Shown: positions 1 through 8,260, numbered from the stretch's first letter. The stretch is 64,000 nucleotides of DNA from Hymenobacter norwichensis DSM 15439 (GCF_000420705.1 NZ_ATVL01000012.1:62001-126000), one strand, 5' to 3'. Made by a program: numbers and translations. Notes: generated by a model from the letters alone, not told the origin.

Positions 1-335
1 AGCTTCCGCCCGACACCACTGCCCTGAACCCGCACCTGCTGAACACCAACCTCGACACCGGCCAGCCCACCCGCGCCACCGCCTACCAGCTCGCCGACGA
101 GTCGTACGGGGAACTGCTCCGGGAGCTGCACAAGCGCAAATTCGAGCACATCACGCCCTCCCTCCGCGAAGAGCTGCTAACGTACTTTGCCAACGGTATT
201 CCTACCCCCGCCCAGCAAACCGACCGCAAAGCCCCCGACGACGACGATAAGGAGGCAGATGACCAGCGCGAAGAAGCTCAGGAACGCCAAAAAACTGCCG
301 AGGCCCTGGAAGCCTTGCGCCAGTTGCTGCCGTAA
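1..335 (+). CDS. C-terminal part of an unidentified protein (5' end outside window)
   Basis: An open frame enters from the left edge and stops at TAA 333-335, giving about 110 residues. The visible part is hydrophilic, with a helical stretch (around SYGELLRELHKRKFEHI) followed by TPSLREELLTYF and an Asp/Glu/Lys-rich low-complexity tail ending in EALRQLLP. The composition and codon use match the neighbouring genes. I do not recognise the family with confidence; the HITPxLRxxLLxYF segment recalls C-terminal tails of patatin-like phospholipases from Bacteroidota, but that is only a resemblance. It is convergent with the DUF421 gene, with about 40 bases between the two stops and no strong hairpin between them. 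Confidence 0.6.
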   Translation, partial: LPPDTTALNPHLLNTNLDTGQPTRATAYQLADESYGELLRELHKRKFEHITPSLREELLTYFANGIPTPAQQTDRKAPDDDDKEADDQREEAQERQKTAEALEALRQLLP

Positions 336-374
336 GCAAACGGTGTCATTCCTAAGTTCTGGGGGCGAGCTATT

Positions 375-1076
375 TTACTGGGTTGCGGTCTGCGTGATGA
401 CAGCGGGGCTCCACTTCCGGTTTTGGCAGCGCGGGCAGGTTGTAGCCGGTAGCTGGTCGGCGTGAGTGAGATGGCCGCATTTGGTGCAGGCAAATGTACC
501 GGGTACGTGGGGCTGCTGCCGGATGTAGTCTTGGTCCCAGTCGGGGGCCAGGGTGAGGCCGGGCTGGGGCGGGTTCTGCTCCACGAGGGTGAACGAGCCG
601 TTGGCTTCCATGTATAGCCGCTTCACCTGCCCCAAGTTGGTGATTCCCTGGCTGCGCAGCTTGGCAAACACCCGCTCCGGCGACAACACCGCCTCCGCCA
701 TGTCGTTGAATTGCAGGCAGCCGTCGGCCACCATAATGCCAATATCTCCTTGGGAAAGTTGCTCGAAGCGGCTGTTGCGCATAGTGGCCCGTGCTATCAG
801 GCGCTGCCCTACTACTAGAATACTGGCCACTACCAGCGGCGGCAGTAGCCCTCGGTCAGGGGCCAGTACGGCCACGCCGCCCGCCGCTGCCAACGATACC
901 ATTGCTGCCATTTCGTTGCGGCTCAGCTGCTGTCCCATACGCTTGCCCATCAGGCGCATTGAGCCCACCAGCAGCGCGTATATGAAGGAAACCCGAATGA
1001 CACCTTCCGCTAAAAAGCTCCAGGGTACATCCCCCAGAAGCATTCGCATACCATCAAACAGCTTGAAATCAGACAT
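375..1076 (-). CDS. DUF421 (YetF-type) membrane protein with C-terminal zinc ribbon
   Basis: About 233 residues. Three hydrophobic segments lie at about residues 16-43, 54-73 and 75-96, followed by the soluble DUF421 domain typical of YetF/YcaP proteins, with the RLMGKRMGQQLS motif after the first helix and LGQVKRLYMEANGSF near the end. The tail (about residues 197-217) carries CTKC and CPRC pairs 13 residues apart, a rubredoxin-like zinc ribbon that ordinary DUF421 proteins lack. The start at MSDFKLF is preferred because the upstream 19 in-frame codons are hydrophobic and unlike the paralogue's N-terminus. DUF421 function is not established; membrane-linked stress roles have been suggested for spore-formers. 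It is the downstream member of a tandem pair with the gene at 1276-1965. Confidence 0.85.
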   Translation of the reverse strand: MSDFKLFDGMRMLLGDVPWSFLAEGVIRVSFIYALLVGSMRLMGKRMGQQLSRNEMAAMVSLAAAGGVAVLAPDRGLLPPLVVASILVVGQRLIARATMRNSRFEQLSQGDIGIMVADGCLQFNDMAEAVLSPERVFAKLRSQGITNLGQVKRLYMEANGSFTLVEQNPPQPGLTLAPDWDQDYIRQQPHVPGTFACTKCGHLTHADQLPATTCPRCQNRKWSPAVITQTATQ

Positions 1077-1275
1077 AGAATAGAGAGGAAGAATGAGAAG
1101 ATAAAAGGATAAGAACGGCGCTTGGTTGTGCATCTGTGTTCAGGGCGAGACGCCTTGACAAGCTCGGAAGGACACCCGCTTTTGCCTACTGGCTTGCCCA
1201 AGAGTGGCGGTTGCACAATGAGGGTACTTGCGCATAAGGTGCGGGGTAGAACGTGAAACTCACCAGCTCACTATT

Positions 1276-1965
1276 TCACTGCACTGCGGTAGTCCATTCA
1301 TCGTGGCTGCAGTTGGGGCACTGCTTGCCATTGTGGGCGTGAGGCTGGGCTAGGTGGCCGCAATAGAGGCATACTTTCTGCTCGTCGGACGTAGCAAGAA
1401 TTTCCAGAATCCGTTGGTCTTTGGCTGGAAATACGCTCAGGCCCGGCGGGGGCGTTTCGTTTTTGAAAACGCTGAAGTTGCCGTCGCCTTCCAAGTACAG
1501 GCGCTGCACTTCGCCCAACTGCCTGATTTTCTGGTCGCGCAGCTGGGCGTACAGCTCGTTGTGCGAAACTGATTCAGCACGCAACTGCTCGACTTGAATC
1601 ACGCCGTCTTTGACGAGCAGCGTCAGGTCGCCTTGGAGGGTGACCTCCACGCGACGGCTTTTCAGGGCCAGCCAGTTGAGGCCACGCTGAAATAACAGCA
1701 CGCACAGCAGCAACAGTGCCACCGGCAGCAACCCCCGGTTCGGAATCTGCATGCCCACCGACACGATGCCGCCCAGCATAATCATCACGCCCAGCTCGGT
1801 GATGGTGAGCTGCGCGCTCATGCGCTTGCCCAGCAGCCGCATGATGCCCAGAAAAAACAAGTAAATCAGCAGGGTACGGACCACCACTTCCCACGCAAAT
1901 ACGCCCGGCGTGTCGCCGAACAGCAGGCGCTGCCAGTCGCCTAAGTGAATATCTTCCTTCGTCAT
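1276..1965 (-). CDS. DUF421 (YetF-type) membrane protein with C-terminal zinc ribbon, paralogue
   Basis: 229 residues, colinear with the next gene downstream on the same strand. It has an N-terminal amphipathic stretch, three membrane helices, the DUF421 signature RLLGKRMSAQLT, and the soluble domain ending LGEVQRLYLEGDGNFSVF. The C-terminus has CLYC (about 199-202) and CPNC (about 216-219), separated by a His-rich linker (AQPHAHNGKQ), so both paralogues share the zinc-ribbon extension. The two copies have diverged clearly in sequence, so this is an old duplication rather than a recent one. The 199-base gap to the downstream copy suggests separate or leaky co-transcription. The start ATG at 1965 aligns with the start chosen for the other copy. 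Confidence 0.87.
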   Translation of the reverse strand: MTKEDIHLGDWQRLLFGDTPGVFAWEVVVRTLLIYLFFLGIMRLLGKRMSAQLTITELGVMIMLGGIVSVGMQIPNRGLLPVALLLLCVLLFQRGLNWLALKSRRVEVTLQGDLTLLVKDGVIQVEQLRAESVSHNELYAQLRDQKIRQLGEVQRLYLEGDGNFSVFKNETPPPGLSVFPAKDQRILEILATSDEQKVCLYCGHLAQPHAHNGKQCPNCSHDEWTTAVQ

Positions 1966-2033
1966 CGTGCTCTACTCCCCATTTGGTTATAAGGCTAAAC
2001 GCTAGCCTATGCAGGCACGTTGCCAGGGTTAAG

Positions 2034-2049
2034 ACGGAAAGCCTTCCGT
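2034..2049. promoter_or_regulatory. Short dyad ACGGAA-AGCC-TTCCGT between divergent genes
   Basis: Six-base arms around a four-base loop lie in the divergent intergenic region upstream of the second DUF421 gene; a second small dyad (GGCTA-AACGC-TAGCC) lies at 1993-2007. Either could be an operator. Dyads this short also arise by chance. Confidence 0.2.
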
Positions 2050-2162
2050 ATAAACCCTGATTTCAGCCCAATGACAAGCCACCTCGCAAATGCAGGAATA
2101 AGGGGAGCAGATGGGAGTTTTTACCTTTGAAACGGTGTTTACCAATTCCTACGCTTACTTCG

Positions 2163-2183
2163 TCACTCCCTCACTCCGTTACT
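2163..2183. repeat. GAGTAAC-family intergenic repeat, single arm
   Basis: On the minus strand this reads AGTAACGGAGTGAGGGAGTGA, the same word family as the hairpin at 2587-2677 and the repeat at 38472-38569. It sits just upstream of the chosen GTG start of the next gene, which is a reason to place that start downstream of it. Confidence 0.4.
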
Positions 2184-2191
2184 TTTTTCCT

Positions 2192-2596
2192 GTGCCCCGC
2201 CCGAAACCAGTTACCTACGGCCTGTATTCCTGGACGCCCGACTATGGCTTCCGCTACATTCATCCCGCCAACCGCCGCTCGTTTGAGTGGCTGGAACCGG
2301 TGGGTAAGCTGTTCGAGAAAATCGACGAAAACGACGACTGGATTTTGCTGCGCTACGACGAGCAGCAGTTCAAAGTCAGCGGCGAACTGTTCAAAGAGCT
2401 ATACGACAAGCCCACCTTCAGCTTCGGCGACTTGGTGGAAGAAGTAAGCCCGGCCCCTGGCCAACCCGCCCACCAGGGCCTGGTTTCCGACGTGTATTGG
2501 GACGAACCCAGCGCCACCGCCCGCTACCAGATAGTGGAGCGCAAGCGTAAGCTCCCCCGCATCTTTGAAGGGAACGAGCTACGGATGAGCAATTAA
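2192..2596 (+). CDS. Conserved hypothetical protein, DUF6960-like
   Basis: 134 residues from GTG 2192. An ATG at 2111 would add 27 residues (ending RYFFP), but that stretch is translated from an intergenic repeat and a T-rich promoter-like tract, so the GTG start is preferred. The protein is soluble and rich in aromatic and acidic residues. The opening KPVTYGLYSWTPDYGFRYI, then HPANRRSFE and an IDENDDWILLRYD segment, resemble small Bacteroidota proteins I associate with DUF6960; that name is tentative. The C-terminus (WDEPSATARYQIVERKRKLPRIF) is basic. No enzyme motif or signal peptide is visible. The stop codon lies inside the left arm of a long hairpin shared with the convergent transporter gene. 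Confidence 0.7.
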   Translation: MPRPKPVTYGLYSWTPDYGFRYIHPANRRSFEWLEPVGKLFEKIDENDDWILLRYDEQQFKVSGELFKELYDKPTFSFGDLVEEVSPAPGQPAHQGLVSDVYWDEPSATARYQIVERKRKLPRIFEGNELRMSN

Positions 2597-2677
2597 GTAG
2601 TGGAGTAACTGAGTGGTTTTCTGCCTCATTAAATTAATTTGGAAGGATTGCTCAGCTACTCCGCTGCTCAATTACTC
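2587..2677. terminator. Long imperfect hairpin between convergent genes (GAGTAAC repeat family)
   Basis: The arms at 2587-2613 and 2651-2677 match at 22 of 27 positions, and every mismatch is a transition, so wobble pairs keep the stem closed. The loop is 37 bases. It overlaps the stop of the upstream plus-strand gene and ends three bases before the stop of the minus-strand transporter, so it probably serves both transcripts. Confidence 0.6.
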
Positions 2678-2680
2678 GCC

Positions 2681-4021
2681 TTAAAGGCCCACCAAAATGC
2701 CGGTGATGATGGCGGTGATGCCGAGCAGAACCAAGCCCAGGTATAAAGGCAGCACGAATTTCCACCACGCATCGAACCGGACGCCACACACTGCCACGAT
2801 GGCCATGAGGGCGCCGTTGGTGGGCGTGATTAGCTCGCAGAGGCCCGCGCCGTACTGGTAGGCTAGCACCGTTACCTGCCGCGAGAGGCCGATGAGGTCG
2901 GAGAGGGGTACCAGTAGCGGCATAGTTAGTACGGCCTGGCCGCTCACGCTGGGCACCGGCAGGTGCAGAGCCGTATGCAGCCCCAGCATACCCAGCGCCG
3001 AGAGCGTAACCGGTAGCCCGGCCAGCGGCGCCGACAAGCTGTTGACCACGGTATCGACAATCTGGCCCTGCTCCAGCACCACGAAGATGGCGCGGGCAAA
3101 CCCGATGAGAAGAGCCGAAAAGGTCATGTCGCGGCAGCCGCTGATGAAGCTCTCGGCGGTACCCGTCAAACCTAGGCCCCCGATGAAGCCGGCTGCCAGG
3201 CCCAAACCTAGGAACAGTGCCCCCATTTGCTCGAAGTTCCAGCCCAGCTTGAGCACCCCGTAGCCAAACACCGAAAACGTAACCAGCAGCAAGGCCAGCA
3301 CTAGGCTGCGCCGCGCGCCGTGGGCGGTTTCGGAGGTCGGCTCGTCGGTTTCCGGGGCTACGCGGTGGCGCGTGGCGTAGCGCAGGGTGCCAGCAATCCA
3401 GAAGGCCACGGCCAGCACCAGAAATACCAGCCGGAACCCACCACCCGACAGCAGCGGCAACTGCGCCAGTTGCTGCGCCACGCCCACCTGAAAGGGGTTG
3501 AGCGGACTAAATGCCGCGCCTACCGCCGCCGAACCCAGGCTTACGGCCGCTGCCGTAAGGGGTGGGTACCCAATGCGCCGCATCAGTACCAGCAGCACCG
3601 GAATCAGCGGAATGATTTCCTCTTGCATGTTTTCCAGCGCCCCCATAGTAGCAAACAGTACCGATACAATGGGAATCACCACGGCCTCGCGCCCCCGAAA
3701 CCGCGCCAGCAGCCAGTCTACGCCGTGCCGCAGGGCGCCGGTATGGTCTACCACGGTAAAAGCGCCGCCCGCCACAAACACCAGAAAGATAACCGAAGCC
3801 GCATCCACCAGGCCCTTCGGAATATCCACTAGGGCTTGCAGCGGGCTAACCGGCGAGGCGGGCACGCGGTGGTAGGAGCCGGCCACTACTACGTCGCGCC
3901 CGGTGGCGGCGTCAGGGTGGCGTTCAAACACGCCCGCGGGCAGCACGTAGCTCAGCACACAGGCCAGCAGGATAAAGCCCAGCATCAAAACCAGCGGGTG
4001 CGGAAAGCGGAGTGTCTTCAT
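2681..4021 (-). CDS. YfcC-family (COG1288) membrane transporter
   Basis: 446 residues from ATG 4021. A longer in-frame start exists upstream, but its extra 54 residues are Cys-rich and unlike a membrane N-terminus. The protein is almost entirely hydrophobic, with about 11-12 helices. It opens with KTLRFPHPLVLMLGFILLA and contains the family's GALENMQEEIIPLIPVL region and an SPLNPFQVGVAQ segment, which match YfcC/COG1288 proteins (C4-dicarboxylate/basic amino acid antiporter-like, IT superfamily). The substrate is not determinable from sequence; E. coli YfcC has been proposed as a basic amino acid carrier. It stands alone, divergent from the small ORF at 4164 and ending against the 2587-2677 hairpin. 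Confidence 0.85.
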   Translation of the reverse strand: MKTLRFPHPLVLMLGFILLACVLSYVLPAGVFERHPDAATGRDVVVAGSYHRVPASPVSPLQALVDIPKGLVDAASVIFLVFVAGGAFTVVDHTGALRHGVDWLLARFRGREAVVIPIVSVLFATMGALENMQEEIIPLIPVLLVLMRRIGYPPLTAAAVSLGSAAVGAAFSPLNPFQVGVAQQLAQLPLLSGGGFRLVFLVLAVAFWIAGTLRYATRHRVAPETDEPTSETAHGARRSLVLALLLVTFSVFGYGVLKLGWNFEQMGALFLGLGLAAGFIGGLGLTGTAESFISGCRDMTFSALLIGFARAIFVVLEQGQIVDTVVNSLSAPLAGLPVTLSALGMLGLHTALHLPVPSVSGQAVLTMPLLVPLSDLIGLSRQVTVLAYQYGAGLCELITPTNGALMAIVAVCGVRFDAWWKFVLPLYLGLVLLGITAIITGILVGL

Positions 4022-4163
4022 TAAAAACAGTGAAATTGCGAACTTGTAAAATGGGGAGTTTGTCGTTCTGGCAGCGCAATATGCGCAGGTTGAACAGCAA
4101 ACCTGCCTTTTCACTGCCATCCATGCGCTGCTGCACCAGCTCATACTACCACCAGTACACCGC

Positions 4164-4406
4164 ATGAACTTGCTTGCCTTCAAGAAGCTCCCAATGGGCC
4201 AACAAGCCGACCTGCTGCGGAAGCAAGGGCATTTTTTGGTGGAGCGGCGCGAAGACAGTTTTCGGTTGCGCCTCTATGCGCTGGGTGATTTTTACGCCGA
4301 GGAATGGCGCGTCCACGACGAAGACCACATCCTCTTTATTCACCTGTTTCAGCACTCCGGCGGCTTGCGTGAATACCTGGCCACCATTCGGCTGCCCGAG
4401 GTGTAA
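4164..4406 (+). CDS. Small conserved-looking hypothetical protein
   Basis: 80 residues: MNLLAFKKLPMGQQADLL, a charged middle (FLVERREDSFRLRLYALG) and an acidic/aromatic C-terminal half. It is soluble, with no signal peptide or cysteine. The sequence has normal amino acid composition and GC-rich third positions, unlike the shadows on the other strand, which supports it as a real gene. The pattern FRLRLYALGDFYAEEW followed by FIHLFQHSGGLREYL suggests a small alpha/beta fold. I do not recognise a family. It is divergent from the YfcC-like gene and 78 bases upstream of the glycosyltransferase. Confidence 0.6.
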   Translation: MNLLAFKKLPMGQQADLLRKQGHFLVERREDSFRLRLYALGDFYAEEWRVHDEDHILFIHLFQHSGGLREYLATIRLPEV

Positions 4407-4484
4407 GCGGCAGTTGCGCAAGGTACGGTTCGGGTAATAGTAGATCGGCAAACTGCTTTATGCGGAGTCGTCTATATTAAAGGC

Positions 4485-6026
4485 ATGAAACCCTCTCGCC
4501 TTTTACCGCTGCTGCTGGCTACCCTCAAATTTGCTTGTAGTTACTTATTGGCTAGCCGGGCCTACGAGCTGCACCGCGACGAATACCTCTACCTCAACTA
4601 TGGTCACCACCTTGCCTGGGGCTACTTGGAGGTACCGCCGCTCACGGCTGTGCAAAGCTGGTTGACACTGGCGCTGGGTGGGGGCTGGTTCTGGGTGAAG
4701 CTCTGGCCAATTTTGTGGGGTAGCATTACGGTGTACCTGGTGGCCCGGCTGGCGCAACGGGTGGGAGGCGGCTGGTTTGCAGTGGCGCTGGCGGGCATCG
4801 GCTACGTGGTATCGGCGTATGCGCGGCTCAACTTTCTGTTTCAACCTAACTCGTTTGAGGTGCTGGCTTTCACCGGGGCCGTGTACGCGCTGGTGCGCCA
4901 CCTGCAAACCAGCGAGCCCCGCTACCTCTACGCCTTGGGTGTACTGCTGGGAGTAGGAGCCCTGAACAAGTACACTACGTTCTTTTTTGTGGGGGCGCTG
5001 CTGGCTTCGTTGCTCTTGACGCCCCAGCGTCGCCTGCTGCTTACCCGTCATTGGTGGGGCGCCGCCGTGCTGGCGTTGCTGCTGTGGCTGCCCAATATGC
5101 TGTGGCAGTTGGCGCACGGCGTGCCGTTTCTGCACCACATGGCCTTGCTGAAAGAGTCGCAGCTGGTGCACGTATCAGTTGCCGACTTCTGGAAAGACCA
5201 GTTGCTGATGTGCTTTCCGGCGGTGTGGATTTGGGTGCCGGGTTTGCTGGCGTTGCTGTTTTACCAACCGTTTCGGACGTACCGTGTGGTGGGGTTTATC
5301 TACCTGGCAGGGCTACTGATTCTGACCGTGTTGCACGGCAAAAGCTACTACGCGTTGGGCTACTACCCGGTGCTGCTCTCGTTTGGGGCCGTGTGGTTGG
5401 AGCCGCAGTTGGCGCGGTTCCGGTGGGGCGTGGTGGCGCGGCCGATACTGCTGGCGGTGCCCGTGCTCCTGATTCTGCCGGTGCTGCCGTTTCTGTTCAC
5501 GCTCTATCCACCGGCGCACATGCAGCGCATTGGTCCGCAGTACCAAAGCCTGGGTATTCTGCGCTGGGAAGACGGCCAAAATCACCCTTTGCCCCAAGAC
5601 TACGCCGACATGGTGGGTTGGCAGGAACTGGCCGACAAAACCTGGCAGGCCTACCAGCACCTGCCCAATTCCACCCGCCAGTTCACCCTTATCAAGTGCG
5701 ACAATTACGGGCAGGCGGGCGCCATCAATTACTACAACCGCCACCGGCCGCTGCCCGCCGCGCACAGTTTCAATGGCAGCTACTTGTTTTGGTTTCCGCC
5801 GCGCCCTGCGCAGCCCTACCGCCACTTGCTGCTCGTTGGGGAAGGTAACCCCTCGGAGCTGGTGCCATACTTTCGCACTCTGCAAAAAGTAGGCGAAATC
5901 ACCAACCCCTACGCCCGCGAACTGGGCACCACCATCTACCTCGGCACCGACCCCAGCGCGGCCCTACTGGACCGGGTGTACCAAGAGCACCAAGCCGCAC
6001 TAGCGGAGTGGCAGGGCCCAAAGTAA
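4485..6026 (+). CDS. GT39-family (PMT/ArnT-like) membrane glycosyltransferase
   Basis: 513 residues with about 10-11 membrane helices and a soluble C-terminal third. The first loop has the HRDEYLYLNYG motif, whose Asp-Glu is the catalytic and metal site in GT39/ArnT-type (PMT_2) enzymes, followed by the conserved EVPPLTA segment. Such enzymes transfer a sugar from a lipid-phosphate donor to a protein, lipid A or other acceptor outside the membrane. Donor and acceptor cannot be told from the sequence. The C-terminal soluble region (from about residue 350) contains KCDNYGQAGAINYYN and NGSYLFWFPP, typical of this family's periplasmic domain. No glycan-pathway gene is adjacent, so it is a stand-alone enzyme. 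Confidence 0.88.
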   Translation: MKPSRLLPLLLATLKFACSYLLASRAYELHRDEYLYLNYGHHLAWGYLEVPPLTAVQSWLTLALGGGWFWVKLWPILWGSITVYLVARLAQRVGGGWFAVALAGIGYVVSAYARLNFLFQPNSFEVLAFTGAVYALVRHLQTSEPRYLYALGVLLGVGALNKYTTFFFVGALLASLLLTPQRRLLLTRHWWGAAVLALLLWLPNMLWQLAHGVPFLHHMALLKESQLVHVSVADFWKDQLLMCFPAVWIWVPGLLALLFYQPFRTYRVVGFIYLAGLLILTVLHGKSYYALGYYPVLLSFGAVWLEPQLARFRWGVVARPILLAVPVLLILPVLPFLFTLYPPAHMQRIGPQYQSLGILRWEDGQNHPLPQDYADMVGWQELADKTWQAYQHLPNSTRQFTLIKCDNYGQAGAINYYNRHRPLPAAHSFNGSYLFWFPPRPAQPYRHLLLVGEGNPSELVPYFRTLQKVGEITNPYARELGTTIYLGTDPSAALLDRVYQEHQAALAEWQGPK

Positions 6027-6255
6027 CCACCCGGAAAGTGCTGCGTCCCTTGGTAGTTGAACGATGTAGCTACCGTTTTCAGTTAACTGAAGTGCAGTGC
6101 ATCCTGGTGGAAATAAGCGTGTTCTTGAAGCTAGAGTAGCAAATTCTAGGATGCGAGCCTGCCAACAACCTTGTAGGGGGTGACCCGTACGCCAAACACC
6201 CTGCCGTAAGGTTGGTTTGTTCTTGCAGTAGCCAAACAGCACTCAAATACGCTCT

Positions 6256-6687
6256 ATGTGGATAGTTTTTTCCTTACTGGCCGCTTTGTCGGCGGCGATA
6301 GTCGTCACGTTATCGAAGGCGGGCATCAAAAATGTAGATTCCAGCCTAGCCTTTGCCGTGCAATCCATTCTGATTGTACTGGTAGCCTGGAGCGTGGTGG
6401 CGTGGCAAGGCAACTTGCCCAACGTAGCGGCCATTGATGGGCGCAGCTGGGCATTTCTGGTGGCCGCCGGCGTAATTACCTGCGTGTCGTCGCTGCTCTC
6501 GTTTCGGGCGCTGGCGCTGGGCAACGCTTCCCGCGTGTCGCCGCTCGATAAGGTGTCGTTGGTGTTTGCTATTGTGCTGGCCGCCGTGTTCCTGAAAGAG
6601 AAAATAAGCTGGCAGGTGATGCTCGGCGCGGGCCTGATGGTAATTGGCGCCGTAGTCATTGCCATGTCCAAGCCAGTGGGCGAATAA
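6256..6687 (+). CDS. Half-size EamA-family (DMT) transporter
   Basis: 143 residues with five hydrophobic helices; only one EamA repeat is present, against two in full-length members. Single-repeat members are a known class thought to work as dimers. Helix 1 has AALSAAIVVTLSKAGI, and the conserved SPLDKVSLVFAIVLAAVFLK stretch precedes the last helix. The substrate is unknown. The 229-base region upstream holds no gene. The gene ends 25 bases before a perfect 50-bp palindrome that separates it from the convergent acetyltransferase. Confidence 0.85.
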   Translation: MWIVFSLLAALSAAIVVTLSKAGIKNVDSSLAFAVQSILIVLVAWSVVAWQGNLPNVAAIDGRSWAFLVAAGVITCVSSLLSFRALALGNASRVSPLDKVSLVFAIVLAAVFLKEKISWQVMLGAGLMVIGAVVIAMSKPVGE

Positions 6688-6712
6688 CGCCGCCCCACCT
6701 CTTCGTACTGTT

Positions 6713-6762
6713 ACACTAACGCAACAGGGCCCGGCAATTGCCGGGCCCTGTTGCGTTAGTGT
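6713..6762. terminator. Perfect 50-bp palindrome, bidirectional terminator
   Basis: The two 25-base halves are exact reverse complements with no loop (centre AATT). A GC-rich core (GGGCCCGGC) is flanked by AT-richer ends. It lies between convergent genes and includes the last codons and stop of the minus-strand acetyltransferase, so both transcripts can form the same hairpin. The U-run is weak on both sides. Confidence 0.75.
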
Positions 6763-7205
6763 CGAGTCATGTGGATGTGCGGGATGCCGTCTTCGAGGTA
6801 GCCTTCGTCGTGCTGCCGAAACCCGAAGCTTTCGTAAAACTCCTTGAGGTAGTGCTGCGCCCCAATTTGGATGGGCTGGGGGCCGAACAGGGTTTCTATG
6901 GCTTTAATCGACTGCTCCATGAGGGCCCGGCCCAGACCGTAGCGCCGGAATTTCGGGCTGGTAACCACCCGCCCGATGCTGGCCTCGGGGTAGCTGATGC
7001 CGGCCTCGAACAGGCGGGTGTAAGCCGCCAGCTCGCCGGCTTCGGTGTAGCCCAGCAGGTGCGTGGCGGCTTGGTCCTGCCCATCAAGGTCCTGAAACGC
7101 GCAACTCTGCTCCACCACAAATACTTCGGCGCGGAGCTGGAGCAGAGCGTACAGCTCGGTAAGCGTAAGGGCCTCGAAGGGCTTAGTAATCCAGGTGAGC
7201 GTCAT
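6756..7205 (-). CDS. ElaA-like GNAT acetyltransferase
   Basis: 149 residues from ATG 7205; an upstream in-frame start would add a hydrophobic 15-residue leader not found in the family. It has the ElaA layout: LTELYALLQLRAEVFVVEQ near the N-terminus, AFQDLDGQD, the acetyl-CoA-binding loop around SPKFRRYGLGRALMEQ (R/Q-x-x-G-x-G/A type), GAQHYLKEFYESFGF and the closing EDGIPHIHM. ElaA-type GNATs transfer an acetyl group from acetyl-CoA; the physiological acceptor is not known. Its last codons lie within the 50-bp palindrome. It follows the desaturase on the same strand but behind a separate terminator. Confidence 0.88.
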   Translation of the reverse strand: MTLTWITKPFEALTLTELYALLQLRAEVFVVEQSCAFQDLDGQDQAATHLLGYTEAGELAAYTRLFEAGISYPEASIGRVVTSPKFRRYGLGRALMEQSIKAIETLFGPQPIQIGAQHYLKEFYESFGFRQHDEGYLEDGIPHIHMTRH

Positions 7206-7271
7206 GGGCAGGAGTGAGGTGAATACAGCTGCAAAGATGGTGGCCGCCAACTGAATTCTGTGAATAACAAA

Positions 7272-7308
7272 GGCTGGCGGGCGCAGAATGAATCTGAGCC
7301 CGCCAGCC
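7272..7308 (-). terminator. Rho-independent terminator of the desaturase gene
   Basis: Eleven-base perfect arms (GGCTGGCGGGC / GCCCGCCAGCC) around a 15-base loop. On the minus strand the stem is followed by TTTGTTATT. It lies 37 bases beyond the desaturase stop codon. Confidence 0.7.
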
Positions 7309-7344
7309 TAGTTCTGGCAAAAACAACGTGGATCAAGAAACCAC

Positions 7345-8256
7345 TTAATCCTGCCAAGGCCACCGCCAGCGATAAGCCCGCGCTTTGGCTTGGGGCTTTT
7401 GGGTGTTGGTTTGGCCGGCTACTTGCACATCCCACACCAGGCCTAACCGCCGCAAAACGGTAATGAGGTGCCAGCCCAAATCCAGCTCATACCACTCGGT
7501 GCCCATTTTGGCAGAGCTAGGGTGAGCGTGGTGATTGTTGTGAAACCCTTCGCCGAACGACAGCGCGCCCAGTACAAAATTGTTGTAGCCATGTTCCGCC
7601 GCTTCGTCGATGTCGTAGCGGGCGTAACCGTATTTATGCGAGATAAAGCCCACAAACCAATGCCCTAAAATGGTAACGCTGATGCGCAGGCAAACACACA
7701 CAATCATGGCCTCGAAGCTGAAGAACGCCCAGATTAGGCCAGCTGCGCCCAAAACGTGCCAGTACCAGGTGTTTTGCAGAAAAACCAGCCAAGGGTCGTG
7801 CAGGTCTTCATCAGGAATGGCGTAGCGGCTTTCGTCGGCGGGTAGCAGGGTTAGGTGCAGGTTCCAGCCATAGTCCTGTAGCGCCGAATGATCGTAGCGG
7901 AAATAAGGCGGGCAGTCGGGGCGGTTCTGCCAATAGTCGCGGAAGTAGTGTACCCGAATCCAAGAGAGAGGACCGCCCAGGCCGGAGTGCACAAAGCAAT
8001 ACGCCAAGAATCCTCTAGTAAACCGAGAGCAGCGGTACGCCCGGTGAATGATACCACGGTGCAATCCAATGGAATGGCCCAGCCCAACCGAGAAAATCGT
8101 TAGGGCAATAGATGCTAGACTGCGCTCCAACGACAACGACGACCAGCCCCACCACAGCGCCGGAATAAGCATTAGATAGAGCCACCCTGATTTCAGTTGA
8201 CCTAACACCAGCCGGTCACCTTCGGTCACACTGGAAGTAGGATTAAACAAAGGCAT
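7345..8256 (-). CDS. Membrane fatty-acid desaturase (acyl-CoA/lipid desaturase family)
   Basis: 303 residues with four to five membrane helices. The first histidine box is GHSIGLHRGIIH and the third is EGFHNNHHAHP. The second box, usually HRxHH, is replaced by RVHYFRDYWQNRP, a variant seen in a side branch of desaturase-like proteins; it lowers certainty about ordinary delta-9 activity. The C-terminal ELDLGWHLITVLRRLGLVWDV is typical of stearoyl-CoA desaturase-type proteins. The product would introduce a double bond into acyl chains at the inner membrane, using electrons from ferredoxin or a cytochrome. A TATATTTG -7 box ends four bases before the ATG. A second, more canonical desaturase lies at 58802-59557. 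Confidence 0.85.
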   Translation of the reverse strand: MPLFNPTSSVTEGDRLVLGQLKSGWLYLMLIPALWWGWSSLSLERSLASIALTIFSVGLGHSIGLHRGIIHRAYRCSRFTRGFLAYCFVHSGLGGPLSWIRVHYFRDYWQNRPDCPPYFRYDHSALQDYGWNLHLTLLPADESRYAIPDEDLHDPWLVFLQNTWYWHVLGAAGLIWAFFSFEAMIVCVCLRISVTILGHWFVGFISHKYGYARYDIDEAAEHGYNNFVLGALSFGEGFHNNHHAHPSSAKMGTEWYELDLGWHLITVLRRLGLVWDVQVAGQTNTQKPQAKARAYRWRWPWQD

Positions 8257-8260
8257 AAAG

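Noticed and set aside
5051..5848. Alternative-frame open reading frame inside the GT39 glycosyltransferase
   Set aside because: It is out of frame with a clear membrane enzyme and its product is an Arg/Gly/Ala-rich shadow.
6161..6240. Possible riboswitch upstream of the EamA gene
   Set aside because: The region contains short complementary words (GGTTTG / CAAAC) but no recognisable conserved riboswitch core.
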